A DNA stretch of 64,000 nt. Source: Podocnemis expansa. Its lineage: Eukaryota; Chordata; Testudines; Podocnemididae. Shown piece by piece: positions 45,783 to 56,488 of this stretch. The DNA is taken from contig ML682005.1 of NCBI GenBank assembly GCA_007922195.1, positions 27,825,183 to 27,889,182 of the forward strand, in the 5' to 3' direction. The notes below the pieces were generated by a model. It did no database searches. It worked only from the letters and a program-made list of their open reading frames with translations, and had not been told where the DNA came from. Within the stretch, counting starts at the first letter, position 1. Every line of letters begins with the position of its first letter. The position numbers and the translations under genes were made by a program.

Positions 45783-47456
45783 TTACGGTTCTGCCCCGTG
45801 GCGAAGAGGTTGATCCGAGGGGTTCCCCATCTGTTTGTCAGTAGGGGGAAAACCTCGTCGTGGAGGGACCACTTGTGATTCTCCAGGAGTTTCCTCCTGA
45901 GTGAGTCCGCTATGCCGTTGTCTACCCTGGGTAAGTGGGAGGCAGTCAACGTGAAGTGATGGTCTATTGCTAATTGCCAAAGCTTGGTCGCTTCCTCGCA
46001 TAGGGCCGAGGAGTGGACTCCCCCTTGATGGTTCATGTAGAACACAGCCGCTGTATTGTCTGAGAAGATCTGGACTACCCTTCCTCAAACCTGATCTAGG
46101 AAGGTCACACAGGCCAAGCTGATAGCCCAGAGCTCCTTCACATTTATGTGGAGGAGTCTGTCCTCGGGATTCCAAACAACTTGCATGGAGAGGCCCCCGG
46201 ACAGGTGGGCTCCCCAACCTGAGTTGGATGCATCCGTAATCAGGGTCCCTGAGGGCTTGGACTCCCTGAACGGAATTCCCCCCATCGTGAAGTTGAGGTC
46301 CTTCCAGATTTGGAGGGACTCCAGGGCATATTGAGGGACTGAGAGTACCTTGTCCAGGCGGTCCTTTCCTGGTTGGAAGCTTGTGGCGAATGACAGCTGG
46401 AACAGTCTCATCCACAGGCAGGCTGTTCGGATTACTGATGTGGCCACTGTCATGTGTCCCAAGAGCTGCATGCACCAACGTGCTGTGGCCAGCCAAGGTG
46501 CTTGGAGCTCCCTGATAATGGGGCAGATGGACTGAAATGTTGACCGGAGCAAGGACACGATGCCCTGTCGGGTGTTTAAATGTGCACCAATGAATTCTAT
46601 GTCCTGAGTGGGGCAAAGTTTGGACTTCTCTGCGTTTATGTGGAAGCCCAGGAACTCACACAGGTTCATTACCAGGTCGACATGGTTTTGTACCTCTTGA
46701 CTTGACTTGCCCTCTATGAGCCAATCATCTAGGTAGGGGTAAATTCTTATACCCCTCCTGTGTGAACACCCTGGGAGCTAGCGATAACCTGAAGGGGAGG
46801 GCAGTGAACTGGTAGTGATGTCATGCTACCACAAACCTGAGAAAACGTCTGTGATGGGGTCAAATGGCTATGTAGAAGTAAGCGTCCTTTAGGTTGAGGG
46901 CTGTGAACCAAACTCCTGGGGACAAGGAGGAGATAAACTGGGGCAGGGAGACCATGCAGAATTTTATCTTCTTTATGTGTTTGTTGAGTGCTCTGAGGTC
47001 TAAAATGGGTCATAGGTCCCCGTTGGGCTTGGGGACTAGGAAGTAGCAGGAATGGAACCCTTTGACGCTCTGTCTTTTGGGAACCTTTTCTATGGCCCCA
47101 AGGGAGAGTAGCTTCTGACATTCGACCTCAAGCTTGCCCAGCAGATCTGGGCTTTCTGGTATTGTGGGAGGGGGTGGTTTCCTGTCTCGAGGGATTGAAA
47201 GGAACTGGATGTGGTATCCTCTCGTCACTGTGTCGAGGACCCACTGGTCTGACGTCACATGGGTCCACCGTGGGGCAAAGCGGCAGAAGTGGTGGGGGGA
47301 GAACAGGGGTTCTGAAGCACTGCCCTCAGAAGGACCGTCAAAAATGCTGTTTGCAGCCTGAAAAGTGGTCTGATCCCTGTCCACGCCATCCAGACTGTGA
47401 GGCACTGAGCTTACCTCCTTTATCTGATCAGCCCTTATCCTTGTCCAGGTCCCCAA
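45323..47456 (-). pseudogene. Reverse transcriptase, RNase H and C-terminal domain of DIRS A
   Basis: The RT fingers (47,010-47,456) include FAPRWTHVTSDQW and GFHSCYFLVPKPNGDL. The palm (46,690-47,010) is broken, but YPYLDDWLIEG can be read at about 46,705-46,740. RNase H (about 45,950-46,290) has LITDASNSGWGAHL and VKELWAISLAC, with a TGA cutting the frame near 46,085, then DNGIADSLRRK. The C-terminal part (about 45,560-45,830) has INLFATGQNRK and MYAFPPIPLI, in the position where DIRS elements often carry a Dam-like methyltransferase-type domain. At least one frameshift and several stops inactivate it. Confidence 0.85.
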
Positions 47457-49421
47457 GATGGTGCTGGGGAACCTGAAGGGATCTTGGAAACTGGGTCTGC
47501 AGTTGCAGCTGCTGTTTCAGTTGCTGTAACTGTTGCTGTAGCTGCTGATGCGACCTTGAGGAGTGCCTAACGGGTTGAGGTGTGTAAACTCCGAGGGACT
47601 GAAGTGTAGCCCTCAAGTCCTTCATACCATGCAGCTTTGCATCTGTGGAAGATGCAAAGAGGTTGGGAACTTTGAAAGGAAGATCCTGGATAATCTGTTG
47701 CATTTGCGTGGAAAGGCTGGTGTTTTGGAGCTAGGCCAGGCAATGCATACGACTGCTGATGCAATTATACGTGCCGCTGTATACACTGTGTCCCAGGTTG
47801 CCGTGAGTGCATCCCTGGATGCTCTCTCTCCTTCATCCAGTATTGCCTTGAAGTCTCTCAGGCACTCCTTGGAGATGGCTGAGCAGAGATTTCGTAGAGC
47901 TTCCCACAAGTTGAAGAGGTAGTGCGTCATCAGGGCTGAGTGATTTGAAATACGCAGCTGTAAGGCGGCAGAGGAGTAAACCTTCCTGCCCAATAGGTCA
48001 AGCTTCCTCACCTCTCTGTTCTTGGGCGTGGAGCTTGGCTGGCCCTGTCTCTTCCTTTGGTTGACCATGTCAACCACCAGGGATCCTGGGGCTGGATGGT
48101 GGACCAGGAAGGGGAATCCTTCCAGGGAGACAGAGTATTTCTTGTCCACCACTTTGGACACTGGCAGAATCGAGGAAGGCATTTGCCAGCATTCGTGGAC
48201 GATACAAAGTACCCTGGAGTGTAGGGGAATTGCGACCTTAGCTGGCGGGGCCCTACGGCACGCATCGAAGAGGGAATCATCTTCCACTTGGATCACCCCT
48301 AGCTTCAGCTTTAGGTTTGCTGCCATGCGGCAGAGGAGGTCCTGCTCAATGCGGGGATCTCCTTCACGGTTGGCAGACATGTCAATAAGGCACTCGTCGG
48401 GTGATGAGGATGATTGAGCCCTTGATCTGCTACATTGAATAGAATCAGGGTCTGGTTCGTCGTCGGAGAAATCCAAGGACTCCGGCACTGGTGATAGGGC
48501 ATAATGGGAGGAGGCATCGTCTGCCATCGTGTTTAGCCAGTCGAGGGTCCACTCATTGTGCGGTGACCTCGACGGTGGCATAGGCACCTTGGGGGGAGCA
48601 GAGACCTCTCCCGATGGGCGCATTCCCCTTGAGCTCGGTGACACAGAGCTCTTTCAAAAGGGCTTTCTCGGATGCTCCTCCTGGGGGGGAAGAAAGGGGT
48701 CTTTGGGGGACAATCTGGACAACCTCCCTCACAACATCCAGCAGTCCAGTACTGAGAGTTCTTCGGAGGAGTGATGAGGCGGAGCCGCAGTACTTGGGCC
48801 CAGTGCCGGGTTTGATGGTACCTGGTTGGAGAAGGGTGAAGATGCCTGTGACAATACCAGTATTGGTGTGAGTGTTGTCAGTGCCAAGTTCGATGATACC
48901 AGAGGTGATGGCACTGGAAGCAGCAGTATCAACGATGGTGCTGGGTCCAGCGGTACTGGGCTTGATGGCAGTACCGCATCTAGCAGTGCCGAGGGAATCC
49001 ACTTCTTCTTCTGCACCAGAGCCAGGTTTGAATGCCCTTGGCAGGTCGGTGCCTGAGGCAGTGTCCTACTTGGGGTGGCTGAGAGGCTACTGGAGGACTG
49101 GCGAGGTCGGTGCCGAGGCGGTACTGTAGTGGGCCGAGATTTCAAGCCCGGTACTGGTGATTAGCGGGAATCTTGAGCCCAGGCCGATCAAGAGATTGGT
49201 GGAGTGCTGGTGGCTCGGCCGCCTTCGGGTGGAGTGGCTCTGTTCCCTGAAATTGAGAGGTGATGACACTCTCTTTCCAACCGAGTTCTCCACTTGAAGG
49301 ATCAGCAAATGGAGCACTCCACAGTGAGGTGGGATTCACCCAAGTGAACGAGGCATTTCTCGTGCGGGTCGTCCTTCGGAAAAGCCTTGCAGCATCCTAA
49401 GCACGGCTTGAAACCTGGCAT
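47428..49421 (-). pseudogene. gag-like gene of DIRS A
   Basis: The N-terminus is taken at the Met of MPGFKPCLGC (49,421), since the same start is conserved in element B. A cysteine/histidine knuckle (C-x2-C, then ...KCLVHLGESHLTVEC) follows and is cut by a stop at 49,302. The middle (about 48,650-49,145) is low-complexity Ser/Pro. The conserved body (47,622-48,644) includes KLDLLGRKVYSSAALQLRISN. A frame change near 47,690 leads into the basic, Gln-rich tail (47,428-47,703). The family role is capsid-like RNA packaging. It is broken in at least three places. Confidence 0.8.
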
Positions 49422-49502
49422 TTTGAGTTTCATGCGAAAGACAGGCACTTGCATTTCGCAAGATAATGCTGATCCGCACCGATGCTGAACGGTGGAAAAA
49501 GG

Positions 49503-49655
49503 AACTAGGATGGTCAGGGTCACAGTCACCTATATAGCCACGTCCACGGTGTGCATGGGGCATTGGCCATGCGCCCTGACCTGACAGGCTAATGCTAAAG
49601 ACTTTCCAAGCTACTGTGCACTGCGGCACGTAGACACCTGTAACTGAATGATGTG
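49503..49655 (-). repeat. DIRS A inverted terminal repeat, 5' side of element
   Basis: Counterpart of 44,090-44,248. The words ggtcagggtcacagtcacc, ctatatagccacg and gcgccctgacctgacaggc are read here in inverted order. It precedes gag on the minus strand and therefore should contain the element's promoter. Confidence 0.85.
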
Positions 49656-49676
49656 AACAGCGCTCGAAGGAGAACC

Positions 49677-50569
49677 TGTCTGTCGGTCCCTTCTCTCTCA
49701 GTTCTCTTTCAGTACAGACTCCTTACACAGCTCTGAATGTGCTGCGTCTCATTAGTGGATTATAATTTCTCCTAAAAGTCTACAGTTTTCTTAGTAACAT
49801 AACTATACATTATGCTGATCCCAAGTAAGATTTTTAAAGATCTAGCTAGCAAGCTAGCTATCATCATATAAATATGACAAAAACTTAATTACAGGGTGGT
49901 TTGGGGAAGACAGGAGATTGGACTGGACTGAGGATAAGGAGGGGACTGCTGGAATAAGGCTGGGGAGGGGATAAAAGGAAGGGGGAAACTATGAAGAGGG
50001 AAAGGTTTATGCTTTGACTGTTCATCATCTTTCCATGGAAAAATACTGCAGTGTAAAATGTTATTTAAATCAAATTATTAAAAAAAAAAAAACAAACAAA
50101 CCACCATTGACTCACATCAGACTTTCTTAAAGGAAAGAAGAATCTGAGCTGAAAAACCAGAATGAGCATGGAGTTTCCTTAAGACAACAGTGGCCAAAGT
50201 ACTCATGAGAACACTGGACTTACACTTGAATACTGAAAGTTCCAGCTGACTGAACTACCAAATTGAAACACCAAGATCAAATACTGAACTAAGAAAGGAC
50301 CAGTGTGTTCATTTTACTTCTGTGAGTATGGACATCAATTTTTGTATCTGATAACAATGAAAACAGTTGTAACTAAGCAAAGTTTCTACAGAAAGAAAAG
50401 GAAGATTTAACTGCAGAACTAATATTTACTTCAAAAAGTAACATAAAATTGCAGGTCATTCTCAGATTCTGAACCGTCTCCAAAAAAATCACATAACTCA
50501 AAAGTAATAGGACTAACACTGGTACATCAAAATACCAAACAAAACCTCCTTCATTTTGAAAATGTTCCC
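49677..50569. other. Spacer between the two DIRS elements
   Basis: AT-rich with an A-run at about 50,080-50,092; no gene or repeat recognised. Confidence 0.5.
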
Positions 50570-50707
50570 ACAGGAGTCCTAACTCTAAAGGCAGGGAGCC
50601 CTACTCATAGAAACCCTAACCTTGGCTCCAAGGGATTCATAGGAGTCATAAACACATGGCAGGGAACTTTTAACCAAGCGCCAATTGCCTTACCTATAGG
50701 AAGAAGA
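50570..50707. repeat. Degenerate ~36-bp tandem repeat, left fragment
   Basis: Two clear units (from about 50,576 cctaactctaaaggcaggg and 50,610 gaaaccctaaccttggc, each with gccctactcatag or a relative) and possibly two weaker ones. The unit is the same as in 57,190-57,600, on the other side of DIRS B. Confidence 0.6.
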
Positions 50708-50759
50708 GGTTACTTGCCTGTAACCGGTGTTCTTCGAGAGGTGTGCTCCTGGCCATTCC
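50708..50759 (+). repeat. DIRS B left-end extension, inverted at the internal complementary region
   Basis: These 52 bp at the 3' end of the element (ggttacttgcctgtaacc and onward) are exactly repeated in inverted orientation at 50,941-50,992. The first 18 bases also form a small hairpin, ggttac/gtaacc with a six-base loop. The extension lies outside the shared terminal repeat, as usual for DIRS ends. Confidence 0.9.
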
Positions 50760-50912
50760 ACTGTAGGTGTCTGCACGCCCCGTGCACGGCACGCTGGAAA
50801 CTTTTTCCCCTAGAGTACCCGTAGGGTTGGCTGTAGCGCCCCCTGGAGTGGCGCCGTCGCCGCTCCCTACATAAGCCTAGCCGACCCTGCCCCTCCTCAG
50901 TTCCTTCTACCC
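50752..50912 (+). repeat. DIRS B inverted terminal repeat, 3' side of element
   Basis: About 160 bp from ccattccactgtaggtg to cctcctcagttccttct that recur inverted at 56,489-56,651 with only a few differences (for example cacgctgg versus cacgccgg). The near identity of the two repeats indicates a fairly recent insertion or concerted repair during replication. Confidence 0.92.
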
Positions 50913-50940
50913 TACTGTCTGAGGGGAGGTGGGAGGGATT

Positions 50941-51038
50941 GGAATGGCCAGGAGCACACCTCTCGAAGAACACCGGTTACAGGCAAGTAACCCCTTCTTC
51001 TTCTTCGAGTGCTGCTCCTGTCCATTCCACTGTAGGTG
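50941..51038 (-). repeat. DIRS B internal complementary region (circle-junction match)
   Basis: The first half, 50,941-50,992, is the perfect reverse complement of the left extreme 50,708-50,759. The second half, about 50,997-51,038, is the reverse complement of the right extreme (about 56,630-56,672) with one or two changes. Placed back to back the two halves equal the junction of a circularised element, the diagnostic feature of DIRS. It lies about 33 bp from the recombinase stop codon. Confidence 0.92.
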
Positions 51039-51070
51039 ACTATCTAGCCTTACCTTGGAGGTGGGAGACA

Positions 51071-53563
51071 TCACAGAGAGACCGTCTGCAGCACCACTCT
51101 CCCCACCGCTGCGTCCTGCTGCGCTTGATGGGTAATGGCGTAGTGCTGCGCGAAGGTGTGCGGGGATGACCACGTCGCTGCCTTACATATGTCTGCGATT
51201 GGTACTCCCGCTAGGAAGGCCGTCGAAGTCGCTTGGGCCCTAGTTGAATGGGCCGTCGCCCTCGGCACGTGTCTGCCGCCCAGCCTGTAGCATTCCTTAA
51301 TGCAATCTTTAATCCAGGCCGCGATCCTCTGCGTAGACACCGGCTGGCCTTTTTTGTAGTTTGCCACTGCCACAAAGAGTTGGGGAGACTTGCGGAACGG
51401 CCTCGTCCTTTCTATATAGAAGGCCAATGCTCTACGCACATCCAGGGAGTGGAGAGTCCTGTCCTCCTCTGACGCATGAGGTCTTGGATAAAAGACAGGT
51501 AGGCAAATGTCCTGGTTTACGTGGAATTGGGACACCACCTTGGGCCTAAAGGATGGGTGCGGCCGCAGTTGTACATTGTCCTTAAAAAACAGGGTGTACG
51601 GGGGCTCCACTACTAATGCCCGCAGTTCTGACACCATTCGAGTGGACGTGATGGCCACGAGGAAGGCGACCTTCCATGACAGGTACAGGAGGGAACACGT
51701 TGCCAATGGTTCGAAGGGTGGTCTGGTAAGTCGTGACAGGACCACATTTAGGTCCCACTGAGGCGTGGGTGGTTTCAGCGCCGGGTACAGTCTCGAGAGG
51801 CCTGCTAAAAATCTTTTTACTATGGGGATAGAGAAAAGGGCGTTGCTCTTGGAGTCTCTGCGGAAGGCCGCAATCGCCGCTAAGTGGACTTTCAGGGATG
51901 ACACTGATAACCCACTCGACTTCAGGTACCATAAGTAGTCCAATATGGTGTGCACTGAGACCCGCGCTGGGTCTTGCCCTTTTGCGCCAACCCAAAGCGC
52001 AAACCTGTTCCATTTAGCTACATATGTAGCTCTTGTGGAGGGCTTTCTGCTGCCCTGCAGGACCTCCCTTACCGGGGAGGAGCACAGTTGCTCGCTGTCC
52101 GTTAACCACGAAGGTCCCATGCGTGGAGGTGCAAGGCCTCCAGGTTGGGATGGAGGATGTGTCCACTGTCCTGGGATAACAAGTCCCGTCTGAGGGGCAG
52201 CTGGATAGGGCTGCGTCTGGACCACTGCATTAGGGTTGAGAACCAGTGTTGCCTCGGCCATGCCGGGGCAATCAAAATAACCCTCGCCCTGTCCTCCTTC
52301 AGTTTCCACAGCACCCTGGGCACAAGTGGAGTTGGGGGAAAGGCGTACAGCAACCCCTCCTGACCCCAGTGGATCTCGAAGGCGTCCCCCCTGGACCCGG
52401 GGCTGCGCCCCTGAAAGGAACAGAAGTCCCGACACTTTCTGTTGAGCTCGGAGGCGAAGAGATCCAGACGGGGAAACCCCCACCTCTGGAAAATGGCCCT
52501 CGCCACCTCTGGGTGAAGAGCCCATTCGTGGGTCATGAACTTTCTGCTGAGTTCGTCTGCCAGGGAGTTCCGGAGCCCCGGTATATACGATGCTACCGGG
52601 CAAATCTTGTGCAGAACGCAGAACTCCCAGAGTCTCATGGCTTTCTGGCATAGGTGACGGGAGCGTGTACCACCTTGTTTGTTGATGTAAAACATCGCAG
52701 TGGTATTGTCTGTACGCACCAACACCGTGCGACCCTGAAGGTGCCCCCGAAACACCTGGCATGCTAGCTGCACTGCCCTGAGTTCTTTCACGTTGATGTG
52801 CAACCGGGAGTCCTCCGCTGGCCACAGACCTTGCATCTTGAGGCTGTTGAGGTGCGCTCCCCAGCCAACATCCGAGGCGTCCATTGTCAGATGGAGCGAC
52901 GGCTGGGGGATGCGGAACGGAACTCCTGAGCACAGGTTGGTCTCGCAACCCCACCAACGAAGGGTCTCTAGCACGGATGCAGGCACTGTAACCATTAAGT
53001 CCAAGCTGTCCCTCACTGGGCAGAACACCCTCGCCAGCCACAGTTGGAGCGGCCACATACGTAGGCGGGCGAGGGGAACCACGAAGGTGCACGCTGCCAT
53101 GAGGCCCAGGAGGCGAAGGCATTCCCGAGCTGTGACTAGCGGGAAGCTTGTTAGAGAATCCACCTGCTGCTTGATGGTTTGGAACCTTGCGGTGGGAATG
53201 CTCGCTTTTGCTGACCTTGAGTCGAGGACCGCCCCTATAAACTCTATCCGTTGTGCAGGGGTGAGCACCGACTTTTGAATATTCACCAGCAGTCCCAGCC
53301 GGCCAAATACTGATTGAGTCAAGCGCAGGTGGGACTGTACTTCCTGGCAAGATCTGCCCACAATCAACCAATCGTCCAAATAGGGGAACAGGGTAACCCC
53401 TTGTCTCCTGAGGTGCGCCGCTACCACCGCTAGGCACTTTGTAAATACCCTCGGGGCTGCTGACAGGCCAAAGGGGAGCACCGTAAATTGCAGGTGCATC
53501 TTGTCGAGGACGAAGCGTAAAAACTTCCTGTGCCGGGGTTGATTGGGATATGAAAGTACGCAT
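51071..53563 (-). CDS. Tyrosine recombinase of DIRS B (intact, in an 830-codon open frame)
   Basis: The recombinase proper occupies about residues 500-830 (52,060-51,071), with the core-binding part GSRKPSTRATYVAKW and LSVSSLKVHLAAI, and the catalytic domain with ITSTRMVSEL (Arg about 642), AHSTRAQATS (His about 772, Arg about 775) and QHYAITH (Tyr about 808). These are the R, HxxR and Y residues of the family, which would integrate the circular DNA intermediate. The first ~500 codons overlap the RT-RNase H gene in another phase and are probably not recombinase; the true start is unknown, likely near 52,060-52,250. The phase relative to RNase H is the same as in element A. Confidence 0.88.
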   Translation of the reverse strand: MRTFISQSTPAQEVFTLRPRQDAPAIYGAPLWPVSSPEGIYKVPSGGSGAPQETRGYPVPLFGRLVDCGQILPGSTVPPALDSISIWPAGTAGEYSKVGAHPCTTDRVYRGGPRLKVSKSEHSHRKVPNHQAAGGFSNKLPASHSSGMPSPPGPHGSVHLRGSPRPPTYVAAPTVAGEGVLPSEGQLGLNGYSACIRARDPSLVGLRDQPVLRSSVPHPPAVAPSDNGRLGCWLGSAPQQPQDARSVASGGLPVAHQRERTQGSAASMPGVSGAPSGSHGVGAYRQYHCDVLHQQTRWYTLPSPMPESHETLGVLRSAQDLPGSIVYTGAPELPGRRTQQKVHDPRMGSSPRGGEGHFPEVGVSPSGSLRLRAQQKVSGLLFLSGAQPRVQGGRLRDPLGSGGVAVRLSPNSTCAQGAVETEGGQGEGYFDCPGMAEATLVLNPNAVVQTQPYPAAPQTGLVIPGQWTHPPSQPGGLAPPRMGPSWLTDSEQLCSSPVREVLQGSRKPSTRATYVAKWNRFALWVGAKGQDPARVSVHTILDYLWYLKSSGLSVSSLKVHLAAIAAFRRDSKSNALFSIPIVKRFLAGLSRLYPALKPPTPQWDLNVVLSRLTRPPFEPLATCSLLYLSWKVAFLVAITSTRMVSELRALVVEPPYTLFFKDNVQLRPHPSFRPKVVSQFHVNQDICLPVFYPRPHASEEDRTLHSLDVRRALAFYIERTRPFRKSPQLFVAVANYKKGQPVSTQRIAAWIKDCIKECYRLGGRHVPRATAHSTRAQATSTAFLAGVPIADICKAATWSSPHTFAQHYAITHQAQQDAAVGRVVLQTVSL

Positions 53564-54000
53564 CCTGCAAGTCGAGGGCGGCGTACCAATCGCCTGGATC
53601 CAGAGACGGAACTATTGAGGCTAGGGATACCATCCGGAACCGGATTTTTTGAAGGTGCCGGTTGAGGCGCCTTAAATCTAAAATGGGTTGCAGGCCTCCT
53701 TTTGCCTTGGGGATAAGGAAGTAGCGAGAATAAAAACCTTTCCCTTTGCAAGCTGGGGGCACCCGCTCCACCGCTCCTTTTTGGAGGAGGGCCTGCAACT
53801 CCTCCCGTAGTATTTGCTGGTGGGCCTGATCCTGCAGGGGACCACACAAGGCAGGGCGGCGCCACCGGGGTAACGAAGAAAATTGGAGGGAATAGCCCTC
53901 CTGAATTGTCTTGAGGACCCAGCGGTCGTTTGTAATACTGTGCCATTCCGGCGCGTATCGGCACAGTCTGTTGTGGAACATGGGCGTCTCTGGATCTCTG
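52102..54000 (-). pseudogene. Reverse transcriptase, RNase H and C-terminal domain of DIRS B (one frameshift)
   Basis: Fingers are read in 53,430-53,990: MFHNRLCRYAPEWHS, GFYSRYFLIPKAKGGL, ALDLQDAYFHIPI. Near 53,540 the frame changes, and the rest continues in the phase of 52,102-54,228: FTVLPFGLSAAPRVF, FPYLDDWLIVG (YLDD box), RNase H with TMDASDVGWG, VKELRAVQLAC, RTDNTTAMFY and ADELSR (acidic residues D, E, D, D present), then the C-terminal domain with LDLFASELNRK and LYAFPPTPLVPRV, often called Dam-like in this family. Stop at 52,102-52,104. Apart from the single shift it is well preserved. The phase step from gag into RT also occurs in element A and may be natural. Confidence 0.87.
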
Positions 54001-56318
54001 GCCTTTGCTACGTCGCTCTCGTTGCGACCACCAAAAGGTCTTTTTCTGGGCAGCCTGCTGACGGGTGGTTCCCTGGTTGTTGGACTGACGTCCTGATGGT
54101 CTACGAAAACCCCTGCCTCTTCGCCTTTCCTCCTCCTGTCGGCGGCGAAAGGGTCTAACCTGAGGGAGCGGTTTAAATGGCTTCCTCTGGCTTGCTGGTG
54201 TATGCAGGCCCAAGGACTTGATCAACACCCTGGAGTCCTTTAATGTTTGCAGGCGATTGTCCGTTTGCTGCGAAAACAGCTCAGGGCCTTCGAAGGGTAA
54301 GTCCTATATAGTGACCTGCACTTCGTGGGGAAGACCCGAGGCTTGCAGCCACGAGCTACGCCGCATGGTAACCCCAGAAGCCATGGAGCGAGCTGCTGCA
54401 TCTGCCGCGTCTAAGGCCGACTGTAGCAAGGCCTTAGACATGACCTTGCCCTTTTTAATGGAAGCTGCCAGGGCTGCTCTCGAGCCCTGCTCTAAGGAGT
54501 CAGTAAACCTCTCCATTGCCGACCAAGCATTAAACATGTACTGGCTGAGAATAGCCTGTTGGTTTGCTATTCTTAACTGTAACCCCCCCGTAGAGTAGAC
54601 CTTCCGTCCAAAAAGGTCCAGTTTCTTGGCCTCCTTGGATTTAGGGGTCGATCCAGGACGACCCTGCCTCTCCCGCTCATTTGCTGCGGCTACCACCAGT
54701 GAGCTGGGGGTGGGGTGGGAATAAAAATGTTCATAGCCTTTAGAAGGCACAAAGTATTTTCTCTCAGCCCGCTTGGTCGTAGGGGGAATTGAGGCTGGAG
54801 CATGCCAGAGGGCCTTGGTGGTATTTTGTATAGTTTTGATAAAAGGTAGAGCCACCTGGCCCGGACCTTCGGGGATCAGGATATCCACCATCGGATCAGC
54901 ATCCTCAGTGATCTCCTCGGCCTGGATGTTCAGTCCCGAGGCCACTCGCCAGAGGAGCTCTTGATGAGCCCCGGCATCATCTGGGATACCCAAGGGCTTA
55001 GCGCCCGCCACAGCCTCATCGGGCGGTGAAGATGAGGATTCCTCAAACTCCAGACCCCCCGACAATGCTCTGGACCGCGTGCTGTGACCAGCGCTGGTTA
55101 AGCTCGCTCGGTCCTGATCGTCCCTCAGGGACTCCACCTCTGAAGCGTCCCCGGTACCGGGGGGCGCGCCCAGCGCTGCTGATGGAGGATTCCCGGCACC
55201 AGAACTGGGCATAAGGGTCCCTGGGCCGAAGGCCGGCCCTTGCTGGACGGTCCATGGGGTCCAAAATGGCCACTGTGTCCCCGGCTGCCAAGCTGCCCAC
55301 TGGGGCTGGAACGGCGGTACCGCCGAAGTCTGCGGCGCCTGCGAGCTCCCAGCCTTATGCGAGCCCCGTGGTGCTGATTCCTCCGCTGAGCTCACCGAGG
55401 GGCTGGATCAAGGTGACCATGGCGGTGCCGATGAGGACTGGATTGGGGAGCGGTGCCGGCCCTCGTCTCTGCGGTCCCGGTGCCGGGAAGATGAAGCGTG
55501 GTGCCGGGACACCCTCGGAGACCAACTACGGGGAGCCGTAGTAGCCGGTACCGACGGGGGCGGTGGAGGCGAACGGCGCCGTTGGTCAGAGGCCGGTGCC
55601 GTGGCCCTGCCACGTCCCGCCGTGCGCGGTGTTGGCTTCCCACGGGATGGTACTGGTCTCGGTGCTGGACCCTTCGTTGGCGCCGCAAGTGGTGTTGGTG
55701 CCGCCGGTGCCGTGTGGCCCGATAGAGCTGATGCCGCCAGTGCCGTGTGGCTCGATAGAGCCTGTGCCGCCGCGAACGCCTCTGGCGTGGCGGGCAGGGC
55801 CAACTCCTCCCCCAGTATGTCCCTGGTAGGCGAGGGGGACGACACTGGGCTGAACTGCATCGTGGGACGGTCCGGCACAGGCTCCGGTGAAAGGGAAATG
55901 GGTCGGCTCACCCGGCTCTGACCAGAGTCCTTCCCTTTGGGCACAAGGTGCGGTGAGCGCCCCCATCCGCTCACTTCTTCTTAGGCGGTACCGGTGACGC
56001 CGAACGGCGCCGAGGCTCCCGGGACGCCTTCGGGCAGCTAGATCTCGGTACCGCCGACGGCGCCGATGATGCCGGTGCACTCTGCACCGATGATGCCGTG
56101 CTGGATCCTGAGTCTCTGGGCGCCGGACGAAGAGCCTCCTCCATCATGTGGAGCTTTAGACGTTGGATCCGGTCCTTCTGTGTTCTGGGCTTGAAGCTCC
56201 GGCAGATCCTGCACTTTTCTACTAAATGAGCTTCGCCCAGGCAGAACAAACACTTGTCATGCGGGTCGTCCACCGGCATAAACTTCCCACACTGGCCACA
56301 GGTTTTGAAACCCGGCAT
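54000..56318 (-). pseudogene. gag-like gene of DIRS B with two nonsense codons and a frame change
   Basis: The start is taken at the Met of MPGFKTCGQCG (56,318), conserved in element A; the upstream 54 codons lie in the terminal-repeat side and have no counterpart. A knuckle follows (CGQCG, DKCLFCLGEAHLVEKC, RICRSF). After PPKKK there is a stop at 55,971-55,973 and a phase change to a Ser/Pro/Arg-rich middle (55,408-55,974), then TGA at 55,408-55,410. The body (54,304-55,395) has KKLDLFGRKVYSTGGLQL and ends at TAG 54,304-54,306; the same phase continues with DLPFEGPELFSQQ into a very basic tail (to about 54,000). Element A has Gln codon CAG at the TAG position. Confidence 0.85.
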
Positions 56319-56488
56319 AGCCCGGCCCCGGGCCCAGGGCGGGCTTGTAGCTACACTAAACTTGCTAACACTAATGAAAAAATAACAAACAGAGCAAAAC
56401 CAGAACAGTTCTGAATACAGATAGGTACTCCACTGGCCACATGCAAATCGCTCGAGGCCAAGGAAAGTTCCAGCGACCAACAGGGCGG

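Larger units (their letters stand above)
44049..49676 (-). mobile_element. DIRS-like tyrosine-recombinase retrotransposon A (decayed)
   Basis: The element lies on the minus strand: its 5' end is at about 49,676 and its 3' end at 44,049. It has inverted terminal repeats (about 44,090-44,248 and 49,503-49,655), an internal complementary region at 44,290-44,390, and in order gag, RT-RNase H with a C-terminal domain, and tyrosine recombinase. DIRS elements replicate through a circular intermediate and integrate by recombination, leaving no target duplication, and I see none. All genes carry frameshifts or stops. Copy B next to it is from a clearly different subfamily, since the terminal repeats are unrelated in wording except for layout. 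Confidence 0.92.

Noticed and set aside
54000..56318. Host zinc-knuckle gene
   Set aside because: Position, gene order, the terminal repeats and the parallel in element A show it is the DIRS gag.
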